Positions 51,752 through 62,944 are shown, counted from the first letter of the stretch. The stretch: 64,000 nt of DNA from Tetraselmis striata (GCA_006384855.1 VCJN01001692.1:1-64000); one strand, 5' to 3'. Numbers and translations are program-made. The notes: generated by a model not told the origin, from the letters alone.

Positions 51752-51958
51752 TTATATATCCTATACCCTCACTAGCCCTAATCATCATAGCACATTAGGC
51801 GCGTAGCGCGCGCCCGTCAGATGACGGGCTGCGCCCGCGCCCTGTCGGCCACATCGCGCCGCCTGATATATCAGGCACGGCGCCTGTCGGCCTGTAATCA
51901 GATGATACTTGACCACCACCATAGCGGAATAGCCACCACCAGCGCACATTCCCTCACA
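51752..51958 (+). mobile_element. second, tandem LTR copy lacking its first bases
   Basis: Repeats the LTR from ATATATCCTATACCCTCACT to CCCTCACA but lacks the TGTGAGG start. Differences from the first LTR (for example CTGTCGGCCAC versus CTCTCGGCCGC) make it closer to the inverted left LTR in places. Confidence 0.85.
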
Positions 51959-52237
51959 CCTGTGGATAACTACGACTATTAGTACATGGGAGCGCAAATC
52001 TCAGCCGTACTATTTGGCCAAAGTGGGGAATTTTGTGTACATTATAGCTAGTACTGCTGAACGGGCCTGCCAGCCGTCCGATCAAAGGTCATCAGATGGG
52101 CGGTTTGGCTGCCATGTTTTGCCAAAGAGTGCTCACGTTACATAAATATTCGCGAGGGGGAGGGCGGGGGCAGGCAGCGGTTTGCCGAAGAATGATTGAA
52201 TTACAATATTCGCGACAGCTGCCATCGGGGAATGTGG

Positions 52238-52322
52238 CCCCGGGGGGGGGGGGGGGGGGGGGGGGGAGGCGGGCGGGCGTGGTCCCCCCGCTGCCCCCCC
52301 CCCCCCCCCCCCCCCCCCCCGC
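52238..52322 (+). repeat. facing poly-G and poly-C runs
   Basis: About 28 G followed 24 bases later by about 33 C, so the strand could fold into a GC hairpin. Confidence 0.9.
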
Positions 52323-52370
52323 CGCTCCCGCCGGGGGAGTGAGGGGAGGGGGGTAAGGGGGCGGGGGCTA

Positions 52371-52769
52371 CTGCTTGTTCTTGTTCTTGCGTGCCCGGGG
52401 GACCCTCCGCTTCGACGATCTCGCTGCCTCCGCCTCCGCCTCCGCCTCCGCCTGCGCCTGCGCCTCCGACTCCGCCTCCGACTCCGCGACCGTCAGTTTC
52501 TTACCTCGGCGTTTCTTCACTGGCCTCTTCCGCTTCTTGTCATCCGTCAGTGTCTTCACCACCCCGGGAGGCTGTGCCGTCGACGACGCCGCCATGAGCT
52601 TCCTTACCTTCGCGTCGGGACGCCCCCTGTGCCCAGACACCCACAACAAGCCACAATCGTTTCGCCTTTAAGCGGCTGAGGATGCGGCCTCCTCGGCCAC
52701 CACGAGTTGCGCCGCTGGCACTGTGGAAGCCTTGGCGTTGAGGTGGGCCTTACGGCGCTCCCGGACGAA
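52371..52769 (-). CDS. two unassigned coding-like segments, basic and Ala/Glu-rich
   Basis: 52769-52671 reads as a terminal exon (acceptor GCGCGCAG, then FVRERRKAHLNAKAS ... EEAASSAA and TAA). Just downstream, 52649-52371 is a 93-codon ORF with KKRKRPVKKRRGKK (nuclear-localisation-like), then an Ala-Glu repeat (AEAEAEAEAA) and a basic end. They may be one gene read through an unseen splice, or two remnants. No known domain. Confidence 0.3.
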
Positions 52770-53392
52770 CCTGCGCGCGGCACAAGTTAGCCACGAGTGG
52801 GTGCGTGCTAATGTGGAGGATGGAGTGTTTTGTTGCGCGCCCACCTTGTCACTGTTTCCTCATGTCTTTCTCGTCCTCCTCGATGCCGGCGGCGCGGACA
52901 CGCGAGACAACAAGGCTCGCCGCCCACTTTTGCCCGGGGGGGCGAGGTCGGCCATGGCGCTGTGAGCGGTGAAGGGGGGGGGGGGGGGGGGGGGGGGGAG
53001 GGGGCGGCCGAGGTGGAGAAACTAACACCCAGTCGACGACCGCCTTCCGCAGCAGTCAACGACACATCGGAGGCGAGGAGCAGCGCGCCACTACTATTTA
53101 TATGCACGTATTGTCAAGAGCTAGTCGGTGCGGCGTTGTGTCGGTGTAATTTCGCAATGTTTATTGTTGAAGTAGCACGGCGTAATGGATACGGCGAGTG
53201 AATCCGGGATAATGTGTGCGGTAGGGCGCGCGTATATGTGCGCGACGAATGTGCGCGCGCAGCGGTGTGCGGCGGTGTGCGGCGGTGTGCACCGATGTTA
53301 ATATAGTGTGAATATTATATCGGCCGTAGACGATCAGGTCTGGCAGCACCGCCCGTGCTTGTAAATAAGCGACAATGGATCTAGTCTCCCGC

Positions 53393-54560
53393 TAGTCTAC
53401 GCACCGCCAGTGCACTCCGCAAGCCTCGCCTCCATCCGCGTCGGAACCGGTAGTGTGTGTTGTTGTGTGCGCACATCGTGACAACATTACACGGTGGCAG
53501 TTGCAATTATTAGCGGTGGATAATGTGAAGGCGTTTTCGAAATCGACAGAGAATGAGGCGGTGCTGGCGGAGTGCATTGGCGGTGCATAGAATAGCGTGT
53601 TGCTGGGGTTTTGGCTGCATCGGACGCCGTATTCCCACCCATCCGGCACGGAATGTCCGGTTTTCACACATTTGTGTGTTAATAAAGTGTGAATATTACG
53701 CGTCTTTTACGCCGGGTGGATGGGCATCCGGCGTCCGATGCATCCCAATTATTTGCAGCACGCTACTCTACGCACCGCCAACGCACTCCGCAAGCCTCGC
53801 CTCCATCCGCGTCGGAACCGATAGTAAGTGTTGTTGTGTGCGCACATCGTGACAACATTACACGGTGGCAATTGCAATTATTAGCGGTGGATAATGTGAA
53901 GGCGTTTTCGAAATCGACAGAGAATGAGGCGGTGCTGGCGGAGTGCATTGGCGGTGCATAGAATAGCGTGTTGCTGGGGTTGGATGCATCGGACGCCGTA
54001 TTCCCACCCATCCGGCACGGAATGTCCGGTTTTCACACATTTGTGTGTTAATAAAGTGTGAATATTACGCGTCTTTTACGCCGGGTGGATGGGCATCCGG
54101 CGTCCGATGCACCCCAATTATTTGCAACACGCTACTCTACGCACCCCCAACGCACTCCGCAAGCCTCGCCTCCATCCGCGTCGGAACCGGTAGTAAGTGT
54201 TGTTGTGTGCGCACATCGTGACAACATTACACGGTGGCAATTGCAATTAGCGGTGGATAATGTGAAGGCGTTTTCGAAATCGACAGAGAATGAGGCGGTG
54301 CTGGCGGAGTGCATTGGCGGTGCATAGAATAGCGTGTTGCTGGGGTTTTGGATGCATCGGACGCCGTATTCCCACCCATCCGGCACGGAATGTCCGGTTT
54401 TCACACATTTGCGTGTGAATATATATAGTGTGAATATTACGTACGCGCCTTTTACGCTGGGTGGATGGGCATCCGGCGTCCGATGCACCCCGAATCTCAC
54501 CAACACGCTACTCTACGCACCCCCAACGCACTCCGCCAGCCCCGCCTCTTTCCGCGCAGG
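53393..54560 (+). repeat. ~370-bp tandem array of fold-back units
   Basis: Units start at 53393, 53761, 54129 and, partially, 54506. Each unit holds two nested palindromes. In unit 1, 53401-53432 pairs with 53555-53586, and 53617-53647 (GCATCGGACGCCG...) pairs with 53711-53741 (...CGGCGTCCGATGC). Two unit copies carry the same 89-90-codon ORF (53689-53961, 54058-54327), differing by an in-frame 3-bp indel. Confidence 0.9.
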
Positions 54561-54639
54561 TCCTACGTTCCACTGTATGTATATACATACGTACATGTAC
54601 TGCTCCGAAACCAGCCCAAACTTAATGAGTGCACAAGTG

Positions 54640-54778
54640 TAAATGGGGGGGGGGGGGGGGGGGGGATGTGGCGGCGGGGCATCCACTCACACATACCCCG
54701 GCGATGCATGACAGATATTACATGCCGTGGCGGGTCGGCGGGCCGACCCGGCCGGGGGGGGGGGGGGGGGGGGGGCGT
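54640..54778 (+). repeat. two poly-G runs
   Basis: Runs of about 22 and 23 G at about 54644-54665 and 54755-54775 in otherwise unassigned sequence. Confidence 0.9.
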
Positions 54779-55486
54779 CTATTCAACTACACGTGCGACA
54801 GTGTCGTTTCGTGGAGCAGTATATGTGCCCGGCCTCATTTATACCGCCCCCTACCTGCGCTGCATGGTCCACCCCTACGAATTACTTAGCACAAACCGCC
54901 ATTACTTAATAGGAACCTAGCACAGCCAGGCTTATATGCCCGCTTTGCCGATCAACTTCTACGCACTTTCCGTCCCTCAACCGCCGGACATGGGGGTTAA
55001 GCCGCCAGCCTCGGCAGTTGCTTAGCCAGACTTGGCATCCCGTACCGTGTCCATGGCTTCGCAGCTCTGCCGCCGGCACACGCCGAGTCCGGCGCTTGCT
55101 GCCGCGGGGTTGCGCACGCATGCACGCACGGTAATACGCCGCCGACGCCGCCACGCTTACTTCCACCACCTTCGCCAGCCGCAGCTTCGCACGCCTTTCC
55201 GCCGACATACGAAACGCACGAATCCGCCCCCCCCCCCCCCCCCCCCTTGTCCCCGCGTCATATATAATATATTCGAGGCGACTATGCGGGGCGCAGCACA
55301 CGCCGCGGCGTGGGTCGGCGGAGCGGCAGGCGGCGGGAGCCCTAATGGCCGGGCAGTATCCACACCCACACAGGCACCGCCGCTCACCTCCGACGCGGAT
55401 GAACCGCCTCCCAAAGGAAACATGCCGGTTGGTGGTAAGCCCAGCAGGCGTGGGGTGCCGGCGCCGGTACTGGTGCGACGGAGCTG

Positions 55487-56152
55487 TTGCGTCAGGAACC
55501 GCACCGCATGTGGAGCAACACATGGCGGTGCCGGCCCCACCTATGTCTAGGGCCACCTCCTCACAACACCCCGCCACGACGGCGTCGGCCACCGCCGACG
55601 GCGCCGTTGCGGGGGGGGGGCGCCCTGCCAGGCGACAATGATGCGCCTGGTGCGCCGCGTCAGGAGGCGGAGGAGGCCGTGGTCGAGGCGACTGATCGGG
55701 CTGAGGGGGTTGTCGAGGCGAGCGAGGCTGCGCTCGCGCCACCCGCCCCGCAGCCACCTGCGGGACATGCCGACTTGCTCGTCGCCATGTTGACCGGAGC
55801 ACTACGAGCAGTGGCGGGAGGCGGCCACATGCACTATCATGTGCGTGTCCTGGCCGGACGCCCGTCATGCGTGGACTGCGGCCAACGGACGGACTGGGAG
55901 TGTTGCTGCGACGGCACCCCGGCTTTGTGCGGCCCCAAGTACCCATGCATGGCGACCCATCAGCGGGCAGTCCCCTGCCCGACCACGGCCACGGTGAGGG
56001 CGGAGTTCCGCCATGTTAGGGACGCGTTCCACGACGCGACTCGCGCCGCCGTGTGTGAGGCTTCCGGGAAGGCACGCGCGGCTGGTAGGGTGCGCAGGGT
56101 GAGGCGGCGGACGGCCCAGGAGCTGAAGGAGAGCGAGACATGCCGTCAGTGA
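55487..56152 (+). CDS. unassigned protein with Cys-rich zinc-binding-like motif
   Basis: A 221-codon ORF. The first 90 codons look like non-coding or low-complexity sequence. From about residue 95 the composition is protein-like: an amphipathic segment (GHADLLVAMLTGALRAVAGG), then CVDCGQRTDWECCC ... ALCGPKYPC with a following His. The pattern C-x2-C ... C-x-C-C ... C ... C-x(3)-H resembles zinc ribbons at the ends of some DNA transposases. A basic tail (RAAGRVRRVRRRTAQ) follows. Start codon and family uncertain; an upstream exon is possible. Confidence 0.4.
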   Translation: MRQEPHRMWSNTWRCRPHLCLGPPPHNTPPRRRRPPPTAPLRGGGALPGDNDAPGAPRQEAEEAVVEATDRAEGVVEASEAALAPPAPQPPAGHADLLVAMLTGALRAVAGGGHMHYHVRVLAGRPSCVDCGQRTDWECCCDGTPALCGPKYPCMATHQRAVPCPTTATVRAEFRHVRDAFHDATRAAVCEASGKARAAGRVRRVRRRTAQELKESETCRQ

Positions 56153-56194
56153 GGTCGGGCGCAATGTCATTGGGTGGGGCACACAAACGTGTAA

Positions 56195-56329
56195 CACTTG
56201 CACTTTGCGCGTACTGATGGGTTACATCCAAGCGGTGTCACACTATGCAACCGGAAAGGCTGCGTTGCTACTGCAAACGATGCTACGCCTCACTCGGTAG
56301 CAACCGCTGCCCCGCCTATCCCACAGCCG

Positions 56330-56363
<34 letters not shown>

Positions 56364-56530
56364 GCGCACCGTCCTGCGACCTCGCGTGGATCCACGCCAC
56401 CAGCAGCTTGCACTTGCACTTTGCGCGTACTGCTGGGTTACATCCAGGCGGCGTCACACCGGAAAGGCTGCGTTGCTACTGCAAACGATGCTACGCCTCA
56501 CTCGGTAGCAACCGCTGCCCCGCCCATCCC
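56195..56530 (+). repeat. direct duplication flanking a poly-C run
   Basis: About 120 bp at 56195-56325 and again at 56405-56525 (CACTTGCACTTTGCGCGTACT ... CGGTAGCAACCGCTGCCCCG), separated by about 28 C and unrelated bases. Confidence 0.9.
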
Positions 56531-57123
56531 ACTCGGGATGCTGAGAGCAGCTAAAGGGCACCGCGGGCGGGGCAAGAGGGAGCAGGGCCATTGATTGTGG
56601 AAGAGCGGGGACCCGCTTGCATGCCATCGTATTATATCTTGCACAATATCTGTTGCTGCACTCATATCTCACATCACTAGCTTAGCTATAGTGATCCCCC
56701 CCCCCCCCCCCCCCCGCACCGCGTACGCACAAGCCTGGGTATACGCATCAACTGCCCGCCGGGATGAGAAACTGGTATTGGTAGTGTGTCTGTGGGGTGG
56801 AGGGGGGGCAAAAGAGCTGCCAATTGCTGCCAAGCTGGTGCGTTACATTGGGGCAGGCGCTGGGCAGACAATTGGGGCTCGCTTCAGAGCATTGTCTAGT
56901 GCCTATGCGGCTGCGCCGCCTCCGCCGCATGCAGACTCTCCGGGCTCACCAGCACCGCCACCTCAGTAATGCGGCCCTGCATCCCGCAGCCCGCCGCCGC
57001 CAGCCAGATCAAAGGTATCCAAAAGCCAGTGCTGGGGTTGTTGCGGCATGACCGCATAGTTTTCAGCGGCTGCCGTCCACAGCTTGTAATGCATCCCTTT
57101 CCGCCGATTCCGCTGTATGCGCT

Positions 57124-57232
57124 GTCTTGGCGCCGCGCTGCCCCGGCCGCCGCGCCTTGGCGCCGCGCTGCCCCGGCCGCCGCGCCTTGGCGCCGCGCTG
57201 CCCCGGCCGCCGCGCCTTGGCGCCGCGCCGCG
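57124..57232 (+). repeat. 30-bp GC-rich tandem repeat
   Basis: About 3.6 copies of CTTGGCGCCGCGCTGCCCCG + GCCGCCGCGC, essentially identical. Confidence 0.95.
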
Positions 57233-57579
57233 CTGGGTATCGAGTCCTCCCCTCCCTAGTGAGCGCGTCCACCTGCGCCTTGCGCTCGGGGCCGTCCTCC
57301 TCCGTCACCACATTCTGCAACCCCCACCGCGTGACGAACCACGCAGCTCCTTGCATGCGCTTGTACATGTGCCCAAGCACCGCCTGGGGACGCGAAGCTC
57401 CTTCTCGGTCGTGATCGCCTTCACCCGGGCCTCCTCGAGCAGCGGACCGGCGTTACGAATGGAAAACATTTCCATGTGGTGCAAGCAGTCCTCCATGACC
57501 CAGCCGGACTGCACTGTCACCTTGCCTGACCCTGCAGTCATGGAGGGGAATGCCGTCACGCCCACGCCCACGCCCACGC

Positions 57580-57601
57580 CCGGGGGGGGGGGGGGGGGGG
57601 G
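57580..57601 (+). repeat. poly-G run
   Basis: About 19 G directly after a CACGCC repeat, at the end of a minus-strand coding-like segment (57625-57780), where it would be intronic. Confidence 0.9.
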
Positions 57602-59419
57602 TTACCTTTCGATTCTTGGACACTGCAAACGAAGGGCGCAACCCGCGTTCAAAGTTGCTGGGTATCGGGACTAAAGCCTGGCGCCGGTCTTCCTGCTTCA
57701 TAGCTCGGAATCCAATGTGGCCCTGCACGGTGACAAATTTCCTCCAGAAGTCCCTTCCCAAGCCAAAAAAAAAACAGGTGGAACGGCGCGAGGGGGAAGA
57801 GGTTGACCATGCTGACATAGCCCAGGACCACATGCACATGGCACACGCCATGGCAGCCAGTGTTCTGCTTGGCCTCCGCCAGCCGGGTTGTGTTGAACGC
57901 ACGCCGGGCAAGGTGCGTGATTCACTGGACAAGTCATCGCCTTCATGGACGGTTACCAAGCGAGCCTCCCCGTCCGCATCCACAGGGGGGTGCTCCTGGG
58001 CAGCCGCCATAGCCTCCACAACCTGCCACGCCGACCGGGCGGGTGCGTGTGATTCCATACAACCGCAGTTGAGTGGTGCCACCAGCACGCAGGCCGGGCC
58101 CACTCACCTCTGAACGCAGAAGGCCCACAATGTCCCCGTCCTCGAAAACAGCGCGCCACTGGGTCGCCCCGCCGTAGTCCTCCAACACCCACTCGGTAAC
58201 GACGCCGGTTATCACGCCGTAGTGCCATACTCCCCGGAACTTCTTGGCGATGACCTTCATGTAGAAGTCGCCGGGATCGCCTTTCCATATCACGCCCTCA
58301 TCGCGGGTTCCACGCCCGCCGGCGCCAACGCAGGCGCGTCGATGTCCATACCGTCTTCGCCAACGGGGTCCTCCCCCACGCCCATCACATCGTCCACCTT
58401 CGAGCCGCCGTCGTCCGAGACCGGCGCCGGCGGGCCGTTTCCGACGGCTGCAGCTACTCCTGTTGCCGCCCCTGTTGTTGCTGCTGCTGCTGCTGCCGCC
58501 CCTGCTGCTGCTGCTTGTGATAAGGCGGCCTTGCGGCGCAACTTAGCCGCACGCTTCAACGAGTGGCTACAGTTCGGGAATTTTAGGAAGTGCCGCTCTC
58601 GCGCCATCTTATCACATGTGCCCGTCACGTTGCCCCGGCAGTGCTTGCACGAGTACACGCCATCCTTCGACACACTCGCTATCCATCCCTTTGCCGGCAT
58701 GCCTGTTGCCGCGCGCGGGGGGCGGGGGGGGAGGGGGGGGGGTTGAGAGTTGGGGTGGATGTAACCCACCACCGGCAGGCAACACAGATGCGAGTGCGCG
58801 GCTGTCCGCGCTTGATTCAACGGTGAGCGGCGGAGACCGTGAGGCGACCCAGTACTTCATGCGCGTGCTGGGGCGTTACACAATCATCAGCAGTTAGGGC
58901 GGCTGCATTAAAACGCGCACCTACGAACACCACCTACCGCCTACCACCTACCGTACCACCTACATCCGCCCACACCTCCGCCCGTCGTGCCGCACATCGC
59001 CGCACACCGCGGGGTCAGCGGTCAGCGATGTGCGGTCAGCGATGTGCGGCGATGTGCAATGAGTGCGTACATCCGCCTGTACTTAGCCCGGGTGCTCCGC
59101 ATCGGCGGGCGACACGCAAGCCCGCGTGCGCATATCAATTTGATGAAATTATGGAAACGAGAAATTCATATAGTACTTTACAGGTCGCCCGCGATAGTCG
59201 TCGCTACTGGGTATGAAATCCACGTCCCTCGTCCGTCCCGTATCGTCCCCGTATGTCGTCGTTCGTCACCAGTAGGGCACATTTACGTCACATCTGAATC
59301 TCACAGTGCGTAGCCACCCGATCCAAGACGCCGCGTATGACATTCCAGTCGACGAGGCCGCCCCGACGGTGGACATGCGCTGCCGTATCAACAACTCAAG
59401 CAACACGTTATAGGTCACA

Positions 59420-61330
59420 GATAGACGGGGCGGCGCGCTTCAACGCCGACGATGGATATTTGGTGGGCCTCCCGGAGCACATTCGGCCGGCCCTTCACTC
59501 CTTCCACACGTCCATCAAGGCGTCCGTGGGGCTTCAGGTGCGCTTCGACAAGATGCACGCGTACATCGCAGACATGGAGGCCGCGCGGCGTGGGGCTCAG
59601 GCCGACATCGAGTGGCCCGAGCAAGATCATGGCCACCACGGCATCCCTGTCCTCAACGTGCCGCTCGGATCGCCAGAGTATGTGAAGGCGTACATGCGGG
59701 GCTAGGCGGAGGAGCTACGATAAGAGGTGAACGCTAGCCTAAGCAAGCTCTTATGTGCCAAGCCCAGCCGTCGTTACACCCATGCCCTGCATCACCACGC
59801 ATGGGCCCTGCTCAAGCATTGCATGCAACACAAGGCGGGGTACTGGCTCCGCAATCGCCTCCCATCCGAGATGGAGGCTTTTGCGGAGGCGGTGGATGAC
59901 ACCGTCCTCACGGCGGTCGAGCGGGTGCTAGGGGTCTCTTTTGATCCCTCCACGTACGGCAGTGACACCAATCCGGTGGTCACCGATTTCCTGGCGGAGC
60001 TTTTGCACGACCCCAACCCCATGGCAGCAAAGGCGGCTACCTTGAGCGAGGATGCAGTGGCCAGGGTGCGCAGCTGGCTTCACCTTCCCACTCGGTTAAA
60101 GGGCGTTGGCATCCGCCGCATGGCTACCGTTTGTGATGCCGCCTTTATCGGCTGCATGAATGACATCCTCCCAAGATTCCTCACTAGGAACTCCGACACC
60201 AACACCCCCACCCCCGGTTTCTTTAACCCACGGCTTGGCGGGTCCGTACTTGGCCGAGGCCGCTTCAACGCAGCCAACTTCTTCGCCCGCCGCCCGGTAT
60301 GACCACTTCTTCAACGATGGTCGTGGGTCGGGAAGCTACGCGTACGCCGCGGCGGTGCGCGAGGCGTGGGGCCGTCTCCAAGCGGCTACTGTTGGCCACC
60401 TCAGCGACGCAGATGCGCGCGTGATGGAGCGGGAAGCGGAGGCTGCGTCGGGCTCGCAATTTCTAGATCAGGCCAACAACTCTCGGCTTCGAAACGAGGT
60501 GTGCGCTCTCCCTGTCACATGTAGGGAATGGATCTTGTTCAACCAGCTCGATGCGGCGTTGGGCATGTGAACAACGGCCATCCCAATCGCGCGGACGGTC
60601 ATGCCTCCGCATGAGCTGCGGAAGGTCGCTGCCGGATACTTCTTTTTGCCTAGGCCGTGCTTGGCCCCGGAAGTTGGGAGCCAGATCATTTCGCCCTCGA
60701 CAGAGCACAACCCCGTCACTGTTGACCTATACGGCGACGCGCTCATGAACCTCCCGGCATCTGGAGACACCCACTGGCGTTTACAACACGACGCTATCGC
60801 AGACGCCTTCCGCGATCACTTCGTTCACGACCTGGATATCGCTGTACGCCGGGAGGTGGATGACTTGTTCCCGAAGGCTGTGCCTCATCTCGGCAACACC
60901 GTACCCAAGGATGAACTAAAGGACCCGGTGCCGGACGCAGAGCTCCCTCCCGGCGTTCAACGTCGTGATCGGGAGCTATGATCCCCGGAGTTTGAAGTCC
61001 ACGTTGCTGGAGTTCAAGACTATTCGGTACGGGGTCAAGTAGACTGCGGTACCCTGGGCCGCGGCTATGGATCGATTTGAGCGCTCCCTGTTGGGCGACA
61101 TACAACGGGGGTTGGCAGTGCGGGATGCAGCGTGGCACAGCACGGAGCCCGGACAGAAGGGCTCTCTTCGAGACATTATGGATATGTCGGAGTACACGGG
61201 CATGGTCTTCGGCACAATGGGTGAGGTGAGCAAGGGGATGCGCCGCAGTGTGCGTGGTGTCGCATGCTTGGCTGCGGATCGGGGTGCCCTCTCATCGCAG
61301 GGCACTCGGTGCACCTCCCGGGCTCACCAA
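59420..61330 (+). pseudogene. 5'-truncated non-LTR retrotransposon, RT tail plus endonuclease
   Basis: Starts abruptly at the reverse-transcriptase catalytic motif: RFNADDGYLVGLPEHI (Y/F-A-D-D region, with Asn before ADD). The post-RT segment follows (GLQVRFDKMHAYIADMEA, VLNVPLGSPEYVKAYM). After stops at 59703 and 59721 it resumes as KPSRRYTHALHHHAWALLKH ... LHLPTRLKGVGIRRMATV, a thumb-like region. A frame change occurs near 60290 and another stop at 60568. At 60770 RLQHDAIADAFRDHF precedes, in another frame, FNVVIGSYDPRSLKS and LLEFKTIRYG (61004-61033), whose E-x-K fits a restriction-like endonuclease. The end has FGTMGEVSKGMRRSVRGVA. Several stops and frameshifts: dead copy. The abrupt 5' end is typical of incomplete reverse transcription. 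Confidence 0.65.
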
Positions 61331-61779
61331 GAGGGCTTACTCGCTCGCAAAAGATTTCCTCGTCCGGGGATCACCCTCGCACACACGTGCACGCGTTGGC
61401 CGGACTCTGAACCGTGCGCGCATCACTCATCCATCCCGCCTCGTGCGGGATGCGGGCCGCCTGTAGTGCCTCGGGGACTTTTGTATATGAGGATAAATCC
61501 AATATGGTTTTGTTGTATCGTCAGTCCGGGGCCGGTACGGTAAATATGGGAATTTCTGTTAAAGGCAGGTACGCGACTGTACCGGTACCGCTAAGAGCGC
61601 GCTGCGGGCGGGACCTACATAGCACACCCGCCCAACACATCAGCCAGCTCAACTGGCATGATATAGGCTCATACACCATCATGCGGCCAGTGGCCCGGGT
61701 CAACTACGTACGGGGATGGGAGTCCATGGGCGGTAGCCGGGGCGGTGGACTTGGGGGGTGTGCCGCCCTAGCCGGCGCG

Positions 61780-62116
61780 AGCGTGCTTCGGGCGGCGGAT
61801 GGCGGTCTCGTCGCATTGGAGATGGTGCTCCCAGCAGTACCGGCTGTGCACCGAGCTGGGCATGCACAAGATGATGCCGCACTGCACGCAGTAGCACGAG
61901 CTCCAATGCTCCTCGCCCTCGTCACGGTAGCAACTGCAGCACCGCCTCGACTGCTTGCTGCGGCCGCTCGTATATCACCCGTGGTTGCCATGGGCGTGCT
62001 GGTCGTTGGTGTCCACGTAGCGCTTGGGCGCGATGGCGAGGTGGTGGCCGGGGGGACGGGATGGCGCCAGGTCTCCCTCCAGCCGTGGCTGGTTGTCTTG
62101 CGACTCGGCAGACATT
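61780..62116 (-). pseudogene. Cys-rich transposase C-terminal remnant, possibly piggyBac-like
   Basis: From ATG at 62116 the minus strand reads MSAESQDNQPRLEGDLAP ... APKRYVDTNDQHAHGNHG, a TGA, then SRRCCSCYRDEGEEHWSS, CYCVQCGIILCMPSSVHSRY and CWEHHLQC. The dense C-x2-C/C-x-C and terminal His-His pattern resembles the zinc-binding tail of piggyBac-type (DDE_Tnp_1_7) transposases. No DDE core was found, and the in-frame TGA indicates decay. Confidence 0.4.
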
Positions 62117-62119
62117 TCA

Positions 62120-62944
62120 AGGTTGTCGGCATGCATGGGCTAGGTCGCTGAAATAGGGGTTGGGGAAGAGGTCGCAAGGTTGGATGGGATCTTGGTGGGG
62201 GTGCCGGTGTCGGAAACGACACTGCCTGTAACAATCGTTCCACGACTGCCACCCATGGCACTCGCACTCGCATCAGCAGCAGCGGCAAGGAGGGGCGGCA
62301 CGAAAGGGCCGCCAACGGCAGTCACTTGACCTCGTGGCGCAAAGGCCGCCGAGGGAGGGGCGCGTCTAGCAATAGCTTGCTCGCAGCGGAGTGTCTTGCT
62401 GGGCTCTTGAACATCGGCCGGGGCGTCGTCTCAGCGGACCATCCATTTGCCATCACCGACGGACTCGGTAACGTTGCCGAACAGCCGAGCACGCTGGACC
62501 CGACGCTAGTCGCCACTCAAGGGTTAACATGGGGCCTCGGCGGGCTGATACACGAGCGCCTTTGGTGACGGAGGTCCTCATAGCGGCCCGCAGGTGGGTG
62601 GCTGGACAGGTGGGTGAGCGAGTTTAAATATTTCTAAACGTTTGAAAAGGGCAAAACGGTGTTTACCACTTTTTGGCGGCCGGCATGCTTTATGTACACC
62701 GGGGGATATATCAAGACAGGCCCTTTATTTGGGCCCCCCGTAAGCCAGTGTAAACACTCCAACTATGTTTGGCACGATGCCTTTTGGGCCTCTCGAATTT
62801 GTGTGATATGTACCCGTACAACAAATGTTGGATATATATACCAAATATCTCATGTAAATATATATATACCAATTATCTCCGACGCACTAGGCGGATCGCA
62901 GTATTGGTATTTTATTAGTACGACACTTTTTTGCTGTAGGCGGT

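Larger units (their letters stand above)
57060..58820 (-). pseudogene. BED-like zinc finger and Tudor-like protein, broken
   Basis: Minus-strand pieces in order: 58820-58290 has a BED-like finger (C58-x2-C61-x15-H77-x6-C84, within GVYSCKHCRGNVTG ... RHFLKFPNCSHSLK), then a poly-Ala tract and acidic tail. Overlapping in the next frame, 58293-58090 encodes FYMKVIAKKFRGVWHYGVIT ... WRAVFEDGDIVGLLRSE, a Tudor-like chromatin-reader fold ending at a GT donor. Then 57780-57610 has FVTVQGHIGFRAMKQEDRR, and 57530-57240 has VMEDCLHHMEMFSIRNAG and, one frame over, MYKRMQGAAWFVTRWGLQN. At least two frame changes lack obvious introns. BED fingers are common in hAT-type transposases, so a transposon origin is plausible but unproven. 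Confidence 0.45.

Noticed and set aside
53393..54560. CRISPR array
   Set aside because: Units are ~370 bp with internal palindromes, no short repeat-spacer pattern, and the genome is eukaryotic.
54906..55946. 346-codon minus-strand ORF
   Set aside because: Arg/Pro/Ala-rich with no ordered domain. It lies opposite the more protein-like plus-strand ORF at 55487-56152 and spans a poly-C run.
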